A stretch of DNA of 34,695 nucleotides, taken from an uncultured Tenacibaculum sp. (lineage in GTDB: Bacteria; Bacteroidota; Bacteroidia; Flavobacteriales; Flavobacteriaceae). How positions within the stretch are numbered: the stretch's first letter is position 1; the number at the start of each line of letters is the position of its first letter. This document shows, in pieces, positions 1 through 9,015 of this stretch. The stretch lies in NCBI GenBank assembly GCA_937922085.1, contig CAKZVD010000019.1, forward strand, positions 1-34,695. Direction: 5' to 3'. The notes below the pieces were generated by a model. It had not been told where the DNA came from. It did no database searches and saw only the letters and a list, made by a program, of their open reading frames with translations. A program made the position numbers and the translations under genes.

Positions 1-395
1 AAATCACCTTCATTTGTATTATTTGCTATATCTTGAATCAACGAGTTTGATGTAAAAACTAAATTTATTGTTGCTCCTAAATTTACATCATATTCAGATT
101 CTACTATCGATCCATCTCCAGAAAAATCAGATAACATCTCTACTGTTTTATCGTCTTTAAATCTAAAAACAAAACCATAAGCACCATTTGTGTCATCATT
201 GGTGAAATAAGTTGTTTTCCAACCATCTGTAGAAGATTTCAACAAATCTCTCAACTCAACTGTTCTCTCATCAATTCTAACAGCAGACTCATCATCAAAT
301 AAACGTTCCGTTTCATTTGTAGAACAACTACTTATTATTAAAATTGTTAAAAGAAAAAATAACTTTACGTTTTTCTTTATATATTGAAATTTCAT
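1..395 (-). CDS. DUF4302-type surface lipoprotein (partial, C-terminus outside window)
   Basis: This gene is cut by the left edge; the first 131 codons are visible. It begins ATG at 395 and opens with a lipoprotein signal peptide (hydrophobic run, then LIISSC with the lipidated Cys at residue 24). The mature part has the pattern I know from the DUF4302 family: a short acidic linker, L-R-D-L-L, then GWK-T-Y about residue 60, a block like YGFVFRF, and an E-S-E-Y motif. DUF4302 proteins are Bacteroidota lipoproteins of unknown role, commonly encoded beside SusC/SusD and a zinc-metallopeptidase lipoprotein, exactly the neighbours here. It starts 5 bp after the peptidase stop and so is the fourth gene of that operon. 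It probably sits on the outer membrane as an accessory of the importer. The family call rests on pattern recall and context. Confidence 0.78.
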   Translation of the reverse strand, partial: MKFQYIKKNVKLFFLLTILIISSCSTNETERLFDDESAVRIDERTVELRDLLKSSTDGWKTTYFTNDDTNGAYGFVFRFKDDKTVEMLSDFSGDGSIVESEYDVNLGATINLVFTSNSLIQDIANNTNEGD

Positions 396-400
396 AATTT

Positions 401-1252
401 TTAATTTATAACTTTTTGTACGTTTTCTGCAGCTACTCGCTGTAACTCATAAAGATCTATTGCAAATTCTGCTTTAAAATAATTTACAATAATCTGTTCT
501 TTCCTCCTAATGTTCGCTTTCCCTACATCACTAGGTATTGCATCAATAATTGCATTATATTCATCATTAGTATTTGACAAAATAACTTTTACCATTTCAG
601 CAAAATCTTCTAACACACTGTCTCTTGAATACTTTGTTATAAAACCTAATTCATTAGCTTCTGTTAATGACCTCTGGTTCCACTGAGCAGTATAACTTGA
701 AGGTGTTATATTTCCATAGTTTACTTCATCAAATGGTACAGTTTGATTTAAAATGTGAACATACTCATGTTGTACTGTTCCTAAAAATCTAAGAACACGA
801 GATTTATCACTTAAATCTAAATCATCAATTTCAAACAGTGCTACTCTAGCTCCTTGTTCTGCCTGACCTAATGTTACGGTACCGTTTTGATTTCTATTCT
901 GCCCACCTACTAAAACCAATTCTCTTGGAGCTATTCTTTTTACAAAATCTGCTCCACCAACCTCAGAATAAGTATCTAGCCATATCGTTTTTATTGCTTC
1001 CATAGCTGGTTGTACTTTATCTACTGTTGGAGGTCTTAAAAAATTATTGAAATCTACAATATTTTCATTCCACCTGTAATGTACTTCGATATTAAAATCT
1101 TTAGTAAAATTATCTCTAAGCCAAAGATCTAATGTTGTTAAATCAGGTGTTGAAACATCTAAATTACTACTATCTCCTAAACTATCCTCTTCTGGTCTAC
1201 ATCCCTGTAAAAAAGGAAGTAGAACTATTATTAAAATTAATATTTTCTTCAT
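401..1252 (-). CDS. Putative zinc-binding metallopeptidase lipoprotein (Peptidase_Mx1-like)
   Basis: A 283-residue lipoprotein with signal peptide and lipobox LLPFLQGC (Cys18). The zinc-binding HExxH motif is visible as QHEYVH (His162, Glu163, His166). The acidic LEDFAEM segment near residues 214-220 may supply the third ligand, as in related gluzincin-like peptidases; that part is inference. Length and motif layout fit the Bacteroidota 'putative zinc-binding metallo-peptidase' family (PF15890), whose members are usually co-encoded with SusC/SusD and DUF4302 lipoproteins, as here. It lies 11 bp after susD and 5 bp before the DUF4302 gene. By analogy it would clip peptide or protein ligands at the cell surface before import, but the substrate is unknown. 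Confidence 0.85.
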   Translation of the reverse strand: MKKILILIIVLLPFLQGCRPEEDSLGDSSNLDVSTPDLTTLDLWLRDNFTKDFNIEVHYRWNENIVDFNNFLRPPTVDKVQPAMEAIKTIWLDTYSEVGGADFVKRIAPRELVLVGGQNRNQNGTVTLGQAEQGARVALFEIDDLDLSDKSRVLRFLGTVQHEYVHILNQTVPFDEVNYGNITPSSYTAQWNQRSLTEANELGFITKYSRDSVLEDFAEMVKVILSNTNDEYNAIIDAIPSDVGKANIRRKEQIIVNYFKAEFAIDLYELQRVAAENVQKVIN

Positions 1253-1263
1253 GGTAAATTATT

Positions 1264-2760
1264 TTATCTTGGATTTGGGGTTATTCCAGCTGCAATAGCA
1301 TCAATAGGTATTTGTAATTGTCTTTTGGGGTCGTCTTTTTCAAGAGTTAACACATTAGTTCCTGAATCATCTGTTATGTGTTCAACTTTAATATTAAATC
1401 TTCTTACATCAAACCATCTTAATCCTTCATGAAAATATTCTCTTCTTCTATATTCTGCTATTGCTTTAACAAAAGAAGCTTGTTTAGTATTAAGTGTATA
1501 ATAAGGTTCGTATTCATTTGCTATTACTGGAAATTGAGAAACAATTAATGCTTCATCTAAAATATCTGTAGCAGGATTATAAAGTCTTGTTTTCTTTGAA
1601 ACAAAATCTGAAAGGTCTTTTACAGCGCTTACATAATTTTCTTTCATAGCATACGCTTCTGCTCTATTTAATAACACTTCGTCCTTATCGAATAAAACAA
1701 TGGCACAATATGGTACTCCTATCCTTGTTGTTGGATTAGTAAACCTAAAATACTCTTCAAATTTAGAAACGAAAAAGTTTCCTGTACCACGAGTAAATAT
1801 ACGATATGCCCACCTTTTGTTAAATGGATTATTACTTGTAAACATACCATTTATTTCAGCATTCATACCATACCTACCCCTAATAGAATTTCTTTGCCAT
1901 AAAGAAGTCGGTGATGTTATTAATATATTAGCTCTTTCATCTTTATTCCCATATTGATGTCTTAAAGCTTCAGAACTAAGAGTACTACCTAAAAAAGCGT
2001 CATCTCTTATCTCCTCTATTGGGTTCGTTAAAACTTTATTAGCAAATTTTATTACATTGTCCCAATCTCCTTTATAAGTATAAAACCTAACTGCTAATGC
2101 ATTACCTGCATCCTTTGTGAAATGAAATTTAGGTTGTTCATAATTATTTTCTACCAATGCTAAACCATCAATAATATCTTTCTCTATAAAATCATACACT
2201 TCTTGTACTGTATTTCTTTTATATTCTTTAATTAAGGTAGTTTCAGGCTCTAATACATAAGGAATTCCTAAATCTGTACTTGCAGTAGCAGCATCATAAT
2301 GCTTAGCCCAAAAATTAACCAACATAAAATGTGAATAAGCTCTTACTAATAAGGCTTCTCCTTTTTGTGCTTTAAGATCAAAATCACCCTCTAAATCTTT
2401 AATAAGAGCTAATGCTTCATTTGCTTGAGCAATTGATTTATACGAATCTTCCCAAAATGCAACAGGACTATCTCGCTGGTTTTGATTAAAATCGGGAACC
2501 TCCCATTCATATACTTGCTGTTGTAGATCTAAAGTCAAATCATTTCTAAGACTCTTAAAACCAGCATTATCAGACATCAACTCAGCAAACAACATATAAT
2601 TATCATTTGGATAAGCTCCCGTTAAAAGTTCTGAAATTTGTTCAGGAGAGTCTATAATTGTCCTATTATCTGGTAATTCAGATAAAAAATCATCACAGCT
2701 AACAAATAGCATACTTGCTAAACTGAAAATTAATATTATATTAAACTTATTTTTTAACAT
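1264..2760 (-). CDS. RagB/SusD-family nutrient-binding outer-membrane lipoprotein
   Basis: A 498-residue SusD homologue. It has a signal peptide ending in FVSC (lipidated Cys22), followed at once by the family hallmark D-D-F-L-x-x-L-P-D. Helical TPR-like segments include the LLVRAYSHFMLVNFWA region and LLNRAEAYA. The C-terminal motif RRREYFHEGLRWFDVRRFN is diagnostic of RagB/SusD. The length is typical of the family. These proteins form the hinged lid over the SusC barrel and bind the ligand at the cell surface. The gene follows susC by 17 bp. Because no glycoside hydrolase or sugar regulator is present and a metallopeptidase follows, a peptide-like ligand is plausible, but the ligand cannot be read from sequence. 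Confidence 0.96.
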   Translation of the reverse strand: MLKNKFNIILIFSLASMLFVSCDDFLSELPDNRTIIDSPEQISELLTGAYPNDNYMLFAELMSDNAGFKSLRNDLTLDLQQQVYEWEVPDFNQNQRDSPVAFWEDSYKSIAQANEALALIKDLEGDFDLKAQKGEALLVRAYSHFMLVNFWAKHYDAATASTDLGIPYVLEPETTLIKEYKRNTVQEVYDFIEKDIIDGLALVENNYEQPKFHFTKDAGNALAVRFYTYKGDWDNVIKFANKVLTNPIEEIRDDAFLGSTLSSEALRHQYGNKDERANILITSPTSLWQRNSIRGRYGMNAEINGMFTSNNPFNKRWAYRIFTRGTGNFFVSKFEEYFRFTNPTTRIGVPYCAIVLFDKDEVLLNRAEAYAMKENYVSAVKDLSDFVSKKTRLYNPATDILDEALIVSQFPVIANEYEPYYTLNTKQASFVKAIAEYRRREYFHEGLRWFDVRRFNIKVEHITDDSGTNVLTLEKDDPKRQLQIPIDAIAAGITPNPR

Positions 2761-2777
2761 TTTTAAATTTTTTAAAA

Positions 2778-5700
2778 TTAAAACCCTAGGTTAAGTGAAA
2801 ATGTATATTGTCTTGTAATAGGTAAGGCAACACCACCTGATTGGAAAAATTCAGGATCTTGACCATTTAATCTATCATCAGAATAGATTAGGAATAAATT
2901 AGTACCTTGAAGCTTAACTTTTAAATTAGCTAACCCTAATTTATCTATAAGTTCTTTATTAAAACTATACCCTAAAGATATGTTTTTCATTCTTAAGAAA
3001 TCACCATCCGCAACACGTACAGAAGAAAAATTGTATGCATTATAAGCTCTATCTAACCTTGGAATTCTAGTTATTTCTGACAATGTAGGTATTTTAGGGA
3101 TATTAGTTATGTTTTCGTCTCCAGGAATTAACCATCTATTTTGAAAATCTTTCGTAAACACATCTAAATCAGTGTAATTTGCTCTATAAGCATTATCTAA
3201 ACGAATTTTATTACCACCACTACCAGTAATAAGCACATTTAAATCCCAGTTTTTATATTTAAATCTGTTTGCAAAACCTCCAGAAATATTAGGATTCACA
3301 GAACCTTCATATCTCAAATAATCAGTAATATTTTCATTTTCCTGAAAATCAACCACCTGAGACACTTCTCCATCCTTATTTATGAATTGAGGGATACCTC
3401 TATCGCTCAACCCAGCAAATTCAAAAGAAAACAATGCATTAATTGGAAACCCCTCTATACTTGTTCCTGTTTGGTCTACTGCATCCAAAACATTAGGTCT
3501 ACTTATTAAATTTGTTATTTCTTGATCAAAATAAGAAAAAGTAAGATTTGTAGACCATTTAAAATTCTCTGAATTTATATTTTTTGTATCTAAAGAAAAC
3601 TCAAAACCTTTTGTTCTCACATCTGCGTTATTACCTAATTTAGTAATTTGCCCACCTATACCTGATGTTCTTATAAAATCAATATTATCAAAGATATCTC
3701 TAATGTAGAAATCTGAAGATATATTTATTCTATTTCTAAAAAGACCTAAATCAAAACCTACATTTGTTTCAATTTGTTTCTCCCAAGTAAGCTGTGAATT
3801 TTGAAGAGCAGTAATATTCAATAACGTTTCTCTGTCAAACGGAGAAAATCTATTTGAAACTTGACTTCGAATAATACTTAAAGAGTTTGTTGCAGAACCA
3901 GGTGTTGCAACCAAACCATAAGAAGCTCTAAACCCAAGTTTACTTATTGTTTCTGAGCTTGAAAGGAAATCTTCATTTGAAGCATTCCATTTAGCACTTA
4001 ATGTTCCTGTAGGTAAAAATCTTGAACTAGACACATTACCTTGTCTATTGGATCCATCATATCTACCTGATGCAGAAAAAATATATCTATTGTCATAATC
4101 GTAAGTTATCGATCCAAAAGCTGCTATCGTTCTTTCTCTTTGTTTATCTAAACCAAAATAATCATTCCCTTCAGAAATAACTTTTTCAAGAATTCTAGGA
4201 TCTGTAAAAGGTATTAAACCATTTTCAAATTGTAAACCATACCCAACAAAATTATCAGCATCTCTATCAACATACCTTAAATCTTGTCCTAAAAGGACAT
4301 CTAAATTATGGTTGTCTCCAAATGTATTTGAATATTTAATACTATTACGAATATAAAAAGAAGTTAAATCATTCGTGTTTTTAGTATAAATCCCCCCTTT
4401 AGGTAATACTGCTACTGGTACATCATTTGGATCATTCGGGTCATTGTACAAAAAAATATTAGCATCACGTACTATTCTTGTATCATCTGCATTATAAGCT
4501 GCAACTACATTTGATTGCTCTTGCACTTTATGTTCATTAGACGAGCTAACATATCTAGCAGCCCCATTAAAATCATAGGTTATATTATCTGAAATTTTAT
4601 AATTAGCATCTAATTGTAATCGTATATCTCTTAATTTTAAATCAATAAAATTATTCTCTAACTCTTCTAAAATATTAAATCTGGCCCAATTGTTTCTATA
4701 ATATTCTAAATTACCTTGATTATCTCTTGGTCTTAGTGTTCTTGAAGTATTTAAAACATAACTAAAAGGGTTTATATCAAAATCTCTAGTTATCTCACCA
4801 TTAAACCCATCTCTTTGGCTATTAAATGTACCAGGTGCTTGCTGATCCCTTATAGATGTTACTAATGATAGCGTAGCATTAAACTTATCAGAAAAATAAA
4901 ATGTGTTCTTAATATTACCCGTTACACGTTTAACATTATCAGCTAAAGTTCTTCCTGGATCATTCAAGAAACTAATTGAAGCATAATATGTATTTTTCTC
5001 ACCACCTCCAGTTAAACTTAAAGAATGATTTTGCATAATATTATACTGAAACAACTCTTTAAACCAATCTGTATTGGCTGTTTCATATTGACGTAAAAAT
5101 TGATTACGCGCTTCTGGAGTATTTGCTAATAAAAAACGTCCTGTATTTGGATCAAAAGTATTAATTCTATCATACATTATACTATAAATACCTCCAGACC
5201 TATTTTGCAAACTATTTGTAATTTGAAGATGCCCTTTAGATTCTAACTCTTTAATTATAGTAAGGCTCTCTTTTGAATCAAGAATATCAAAATCATTATA
5301 GTTAGGAATTTCTCTTAATGTATTTTCTAAATTATAAGAAATTTTCAAAGGAGATTCTTTTCTTCCTGATTTAGTTGTAATTACAATTACACCATTTCTT
5401 GCTCTAGCTCCATAAAGAGATGTTGCAGAAGCATCTTTTAATATATCAATCTTCTCTATATCATTTGCACTGATACCTGCAATTGAAGAACTTATAAGTC
5501 CAGAAGAATTACCTGATGTAAGTTGATCAAGATTCTGTTCAATAATATCCTCCTGTACTACACCATCTACCACATAAAGAGGCGTATTATTCCCAAAAAT
5601 AGAAGAAGAGCCACGAATTGTAATTCTAGGCGCACTACCAAATGTTCCCGAAACATTCTGAACACTTAAACCTGACACTCTACCTTCTAATAACCTACCA

Positions 5701-6119
5701 ACATCAATAATTCCATCAATTTTTAGATCTTCTGCTTTAATAGTTGCAGCAGAACCCGTAAAGGCCTCTTTTTTAATATTATCGAAACCAGTTGCTACAA
5801 CCTCAATTTCATCTAAAAGATCTAATTCATCTTCAAGAATTAAATTGATAACATCAATATCGCCAATTACCCTCTCAACTGTTTTCATACCGATAAAACT
5901 GTAAACAAGAGTTTTTCCTTTTGATACAGTAATAGAATAATTACCATCAAAATCAGTTTCAACCCCTCTCGTTGTACCTTTTACAATAATCGTAACACCA
6001 GGTAAAGGTCCGTTTGCATCGGAGACTAAACCCGTAACGGTAGTTTTCTGAGAAAAAACTACCTGAGTAACCATAGCAAAGACAATTACCAGTATACTTT
6101 TCAAATTTTTACTAATCAT
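2778..6119 (-). CDS. SusC/RagA-family TonB-linked outer-membrane channel
   Basis: A 1113-residue TonB-dependent transporter. A signal peptide runs to about residue 23. Residues 27-100 form a carboxypeptidase-D regulatory-like domain (G-x-V-x-D-A-x-G-P-L-P-G-V start, then V-K-G-T-T-x-G and F-D-G-N-Y). The TonB-box-like EIEVVATGF is near 104-112. The plug follows (LLEGRVSGLSVQ, RGSSSI, PLYVVDGV, then ILKDASATSLYGARARNGVI, the SusC signature), with a long beta-barrel to the terminal aromatic residues SLNLGF. It imports a large ligand powered by TonB-ExbBD. It is the first gene of the operon that continues with susD, the metallopeptidase and DUF4302. No regulator such as an anti-sigma/ECF pair or a hybrid two-component system is adjacent, and the usual trigger is not visible. 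Confidence 0.97.
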   Translation of the reverse strand: MISKNLKSILVIVFAMVTQVVFSQKTTVTGLVSDANGPLPGVTIIVKGTTRGVETDFDGNYSITVSKGKTLVYSFIGMKTVERVIGDIDVINLILEDELDLLDEIEVVATGFDNIKKEAFTGSAATIKAEDLKIDGIIDVGRLLEGRVSGLSVQNVSGTFGSAPRITIRGSSSIFGNNTPLYVVDGVVQEDIIEQNLDQLTSGNSSGLISSSIAGISANDIEKIDILKDASATSLYGARARNGVIVITTKSGRKESPLKISYNLENTLREIPNYNDFDILDSKESLTIIKELESKGHLQITNSLQNRSGGIYSIMYDRINTFDPNTGRFLLANTPEARNQFLRQYETANTDWFKELFQYNIMQNHSLSLTGGGEKNTYYASISFLNDPGRTLADNVKRVTGNIKNTFYFSDKFNATLSLVTSIRDQQAPGTFNSQRDGFNGEITRDFDINPFSYVLNTSRTLRPRDNQGNLEYYRNNWARFNILEELENNFIDLKLRDIRLQLDANYKISDNITYDFNGAARYVSSSNEHKVQEQSNVVAAYNADDTRIVRDANIFLYNDPNDPNDVPVAVLPKGGIYTKNTNDLTSFYIRNSIKYSNTFGDNHNLDVLLGQDLRYVDRDADNFVGYGLQFENGLIPFTDPRILEKVISEGNDYFGLDKQRERTIAAFGSITYDYDNRYIFSASGRYDGSNRQGNVSSSRFLPTGTLSAKWNASNEDFLSSSETISKLGFRASYGLVATPGSATNSLSIIRSQVSNRFSPFDRETLLNITALQNSQLTWEKQIETNVGFDLGLFRNRINISSDFYIRDIFDNIDFIRTSGIGGQITKLGNNADVRTKGFEFSLDTKNINSENFKWSTNLTFSYFDQEITNLISRPNVLDAVDQTGTSIEGFPINALFSFEFAGLSDRGIPQFINKDGEVSQVVDFQENENITDYLRYEGSVNPNISGGFANRFKYKNWDLNVLITGSGGNKIRLDNAYRANYTDLDVFTKDFQNRWLIPGDENITNIPKIPTLSEITRIPRLDRAYNAYNFSSVRVADGDFLRMKNISLGYSFNKELIDKLGLANLKVKLQGTNLFLIYSDDRLNGQDPEFFQSGGVALPITRQYTFSLNLGF

Positions 6120-6468
6120 TTTATTATATTAAGGATTAATTTGTATACAAAAAAAGGCTTTTTTATAACGAAAACAAAATTTAACAATAATTAACTTTAA
6201 TAAAAAAGTTAAAAACAAGACAATAAAATAAATTAAAAAAGTTAAAAAAGTTAAAAAAAGACAATAAAACAAAGAAAAAACAAAGAAAAAAACAACAAAA
6301 AAGGTGAAATTCAAACAATAACTAAAAAAATAGATCATTAATAATAATACTCTTTTATACCCGTTATATATTATTAACTATATAAAAAAAAACAAATATT
6401 CTACCACATATCAACAAATCATTATTATCCTTGATTACATAAACTTCAAAAACGCCCCCTCTTTTATT
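6120..6468 (-). other. AT-rich leader/intergenic region upstream of susC
   Basis: This 349-bp gap holds no convincing gene. On the minus strand, which is the susC leader, it is extremely pyrimidine-rich. On the plus strand it reads as repeated GTTAAAAA, ACAATAAAA and CAAAGAAAAAA units, mainly at 6190-6310. I could not find a TAnnTTTG -7 element in the right place. The composition alone produces a stop-free Phe/Leu-rich minus-strand frame (6129-6338) that I do not regard as a gene. Confidence 0.6.
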
Positions 6469-7251
6469 CTAATTTTTCTGATACCGCAATCTCATTATTT
6501 TTGATTTATATAATATATATAAAAAATCATAACACACCATTTCATGAACCCTGTTTTTAGTTTTAAACAATCTATTCATTAACATGTGAATATAACTCAT
6601 ATTTAAATTATTAAAATCTACTTGTAACTCTTTATTTTCATGAACTTTTTTCACTTCATTAATTATGGAATTTGTCAATTCATTCGTTTGATTCAAAATT
6701 TCATTTATAACTGAACTATATTCTAAATTTTTTTCATCTAAAATCTCTTCAATTTTTTTTTGATTTAAACGATATCTATCATTTATCTCTTTATTTAAAG
6801 ATTTAGATTTACCAAATTCAGATCTATAACCTATTTTTAGCCGTTCTAAAACCTTAAGCTTTTCAGAAAGAGAATATCCAAAATTAATTAAGTGGTTATC
6901 AATTGCTTTTAAAGAAAACAACCATCTTATTTCATCATCCTTTACCAAATCCAAAAAACTAAGCACCATATTACTATCATGAAAAAACAAATCTTCTGAA
7001 TAACTAATTGTATTTATTCCATATCTTTCTATTTCACGTTGATAAGTATCCAATTGTATCTTCCAAACAATATCGCTGTCATAATATTTTTTTAATTCCA
7101 TAAATAAAATATTAATCACCTCTCCTGTTTTACTTATATCAACAAGATGAAAACGAATTCTTAAATGATGTTTCGGATCAGAATACCTAATAAAAAACCA
7201 TTTATCAATTAATTTTTCAGAAAGTAAATAACTAGAAAGAGGTTTAATTGT
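6469..7251 (-). pseudogene. Decayed C-terminal domain of a LanB/thiopeptide-type dehydratase
   Basis: The open frame runs from the codon after a TGA (7254-7252) down to the stop at 6469, about 260 codons. It clearly matches the thiopeptide-type bacteriocin biosynthesis domain (TIGR03891; C-terminal elimination domain of lantibiotic dehydratases). WFFIRYSDPKHHLRIRFHL lies upstream of 7120, and QLDTYQREIERYG, then SEDLFFHDS, lie downstream. The first usable start (GTG at 7119, giving 216 residues) lies after the conserved WFFIRYSDP block, and no ATG, GTG or TTG exists in frame before it. The usual N-terminal W-x-Y-x-K-x-Y strand is also missing. Stops fill every frame further upstream. I therefore read it as a truncated remnant, not a working gene. 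No precursor peptide, cyclase or dehydratase N-domain is nearby. Non-ATG initiation, for instance at the ATT at 7248, cannot be fully excluded. Confidence 0.75.
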
Positions 7252-7486
7252 TCAATTTTAACTGTTATTTTTCAGTTATCGAAATATTTTCAAACTCTCT
7301 CAAATACATTTTTACGACATATTTTTTTCAACAAAAACTATAAAAACTTGTTAATTAATATGTACTCGGTATAAAAACGACAATATTCCTTTTTAACTAA
7401 AAAATCTTATTTTTTTCACTTTTCTTTGCAATAAATAAAATTAACATTTTTTTTCTCAATAATTATTAAAAGCCAAATATTTACAA

Positions 7487-8530
7487 ATGTTTAATGAAAA
7501 AGTTTTAAATTGGTATTTAAAAAACAAACGAGATCTTCCTTGGAGAACCACAAAAAAACCTTATTATATTTGGTTAAGTGAAATCATGTTACAACAAACA
7601 AGAGTCGCTCAAGGATTGCCTTATTTTTTAAAATTCAAAGAAGCTTTTCCTACTGTTGGTGATTTAGCAAATGCTGACGAAAGTTATGTTTTAAAACTTT
7701 GGCAAGGTTTAGGCTACTACTCAAGAGCTAGAAACCTTCATTACACAGCAAAACATATTGTCAACAACCTAAATAGTAGTTTTCCTGATAATTATAACGA
7801 CTTATTAAAACTGAAAGGAGTTGGAGACTACACAGCATCAGCCATAGCTTCCATTTGTTATAATGAAACATCTGCTGTTGTAGATGGAAATGTTTATAGA
7901 GTACTTGCTCGTTATTTTGGAATACATACTCCTACTAACACAAGTAAAGGTATAAAAGATTTTAAAGAATTAGCTCAAACATTAATAGACACAAACAATC
8001 CTGGTACATATAACCAAGCTATCATGGATTTTGGAGCTACGCAATGCAAACCTCAAAATCCATTATGCGACGTTTGTCCCTTAAATGATAGCTGTATTGC
8101 CCTAAAAAACAACAACATTAAAAACCTACCTGTAAAAGAGAAAAAAATTAAAGTAAAAAAAAGATACTTCAATTACCTAGTTATTACAAATAGCAATAAT
8201 GAAACTATTTTAAAACAACGAAAAGGAAAAGGTATATGGGAAGGTTTATACGAGTTCCCACTAATCGAAACTTCAAAAGATATTAACGAAGAAGACCTTA
8301 TAAAACACCCTTCTTTTAAATCATTACTCAACAAAGAAACTTCCATAAAGTTATTTAACCACAAAAAGATTGTCCACAAACTTTCTCATCAACATTTACA
8401 CACCCAATTTTGGATTGTAAATATCTCACACATTAAAGAAGAACTTATTTCTTGGAATAATATTTGGGAATATCCGGTACCCATATTAATTCATAATTTT
8501 TTAGAAAATTACTTAAAAGATAAAAACTAA
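7487..8530 (+). CDS. mutY: Adenine DNA glycosylase MutY
   Basis: A 347-residue base-excision repair enzyme that removes adenine paired with 8-oxoguanine. The N-terminal HhH-GPD domain has the catalytic Glu32 in WLSEIMLQQT. The helix-hairpin-helix is LKGVGDYTASAIAS (about 108-122), with catalytic Asp133 in VVDGNVYRVLAR. A [4Fe-4S] site is formed by Cys187, Cys194, Cys197 and Cys203 with the usual C-x6-C-x2-C-x5-C spacing. The C-terminal part (about 225-347) is the NUDIX-like 8-oxoG recognition domain, with GIWEGLYEFP and HKLSHQHLH. The length is normal. It heads the mutY-ssb-gldE-gldD block common in Flavobacteriia, 37 bp before ssb. The upstream region 7252-7486 is AT-rich, and a weak -7-like TTTCTTTG lies at 7421-7428. 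Confidence 0.97.
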   Translation: MFNEKVLNWYLKNKRDLPWRTTKKPYYIWLSEIMLQQTRVAQGLPYFLKFKEAFPTVGDLANADESYVLKLWQGLGYYSRARNLHYTAKHIVNNLNSSFPDNYNDLLKLKGVGDYTASAIASICYNETSAVVDGNVYRVLARYFGIHTPTNTSKGIKDFKELAQTLIDTNNPGTYNQAIMDFGATQCKPQNPLCDVCPLNDSCIALKNNNIKNLPVKEKKIKVKKRYFNYLVITNSNNETILKQRKGKGIWEGLYEFPLIETSKDINEEDLIKHPSFKSLLNKETSIKLFNHKKIVHKLSHQHLHTQFWIVNISHIKEELISWNNIWEYPVPILIHNFLENYLKDKN

Positions 8531-8537
8531 TTTTTTG

Positions 8538-8545
8538 TATATTTG
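8538..8545 (+). promoter_or_regulatory. Bacteroidota -7 promoter element upstream of ssb
   Basis: TATATTTG matches the Bacteroidota -7 consensus TAnnTTTG exactly and lies 22 bp before the ssb start. No clear -33 TTG is seen at the usual spacing. It would give ssb-gldE-gldD a promoter of its own in addition to read-through from mutY. Confidence 0.5.
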
Positions 8546-8567
8546 ATTTTACACATGATTTTAAGCT

Positions 8568-8996
8568 ATGGCAGGAACAATTAATAAAGTTATTTTAATA
8601 GGTCATTTAGGAGATGAAGTAAAAATGCACTATTTCGAAGGAGGTAACTCTATAGGTCGTTTCCCTATTGCTACAAACGAATCTTATACCAATCGTCAAA
8701 CAGGAGAACGAATTACAAACACCGACTGGCATAATATTGTTGTTCGTAACAAACTTGCTGAAATTTGTGAGAAATATTTAACTAAAGGTGATAAAGTGTA
8801 TCTTGAAGGACGAATAAAAAATCGCCAATACGAAGTTGATGGACAAAAACGTTATACAACTGAAATTCATGTTCAGGATATGACCTTTTTAACTACCAAA
8901 AAAGAAATAAACACCACTTCTTCAACACCTCCTCAACCGTTGCAAGATTCTAACAATACTACTTCATCAAATGAAAATGATGATTTACCATTTTAG
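8568..8996 (+). CDS. ssb: Single-stranded DNA-binding protein
   Basis: A 142-residue SSB. Residues 1-110 form the OB fold: a M-A-G-T-I-N-K-V-I-L-I-G-x-L-G start, F-P-I-A-T-N-E-S-Y, then TDWHNIVVRNKLAEICEKYLTKGDKVYLEG, with RQYEVDGQKRY. A Ser/Thr/Asn/Pro-rich disordered linker follows. The protein ends in the acidic tail DDLPF, which recruits replication and repair partners. It coats single-stranded DNA during replication, recombination and repair. It sits between mutY and gldE, 19 bp before the latter. Confidence 0.98.
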   Translation: MAGTINKVILIGHLGDEVKMHYFEGGNSIGRFPIATNESYTNRQTGERITNTDWHNIVVRNKLAEICEKYLTKGDKVYLEGRIKNRQYEVDGQKRYTTEIHVQDMTFLTTKKEINTTSSTPPQPLQDSNNTTSSNENDDLPF

Positions 8997-9015
8997 TATA
9001 ACCAAATTTTAAACA

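Noticed and set aside
6129..6338. 69-residue Phe/Leu-rich minus-strand frame just before susC
   Set aside because: It is explained by T-rich low-complexity DNA with few possible stops. It has no domain, no charge pattern and no promoter.
7265..7309. 14-codon minus-strand frame (MYLREFENISITEK) upstream of the dehydratase remnant, considered as a precursor peptide or lost N-terminus
   Set aside because: Too short, no core with Ser/Thr/Cys and no leader motif. It does not match the expected W-x-Y-x-K N-terminus of the domain.
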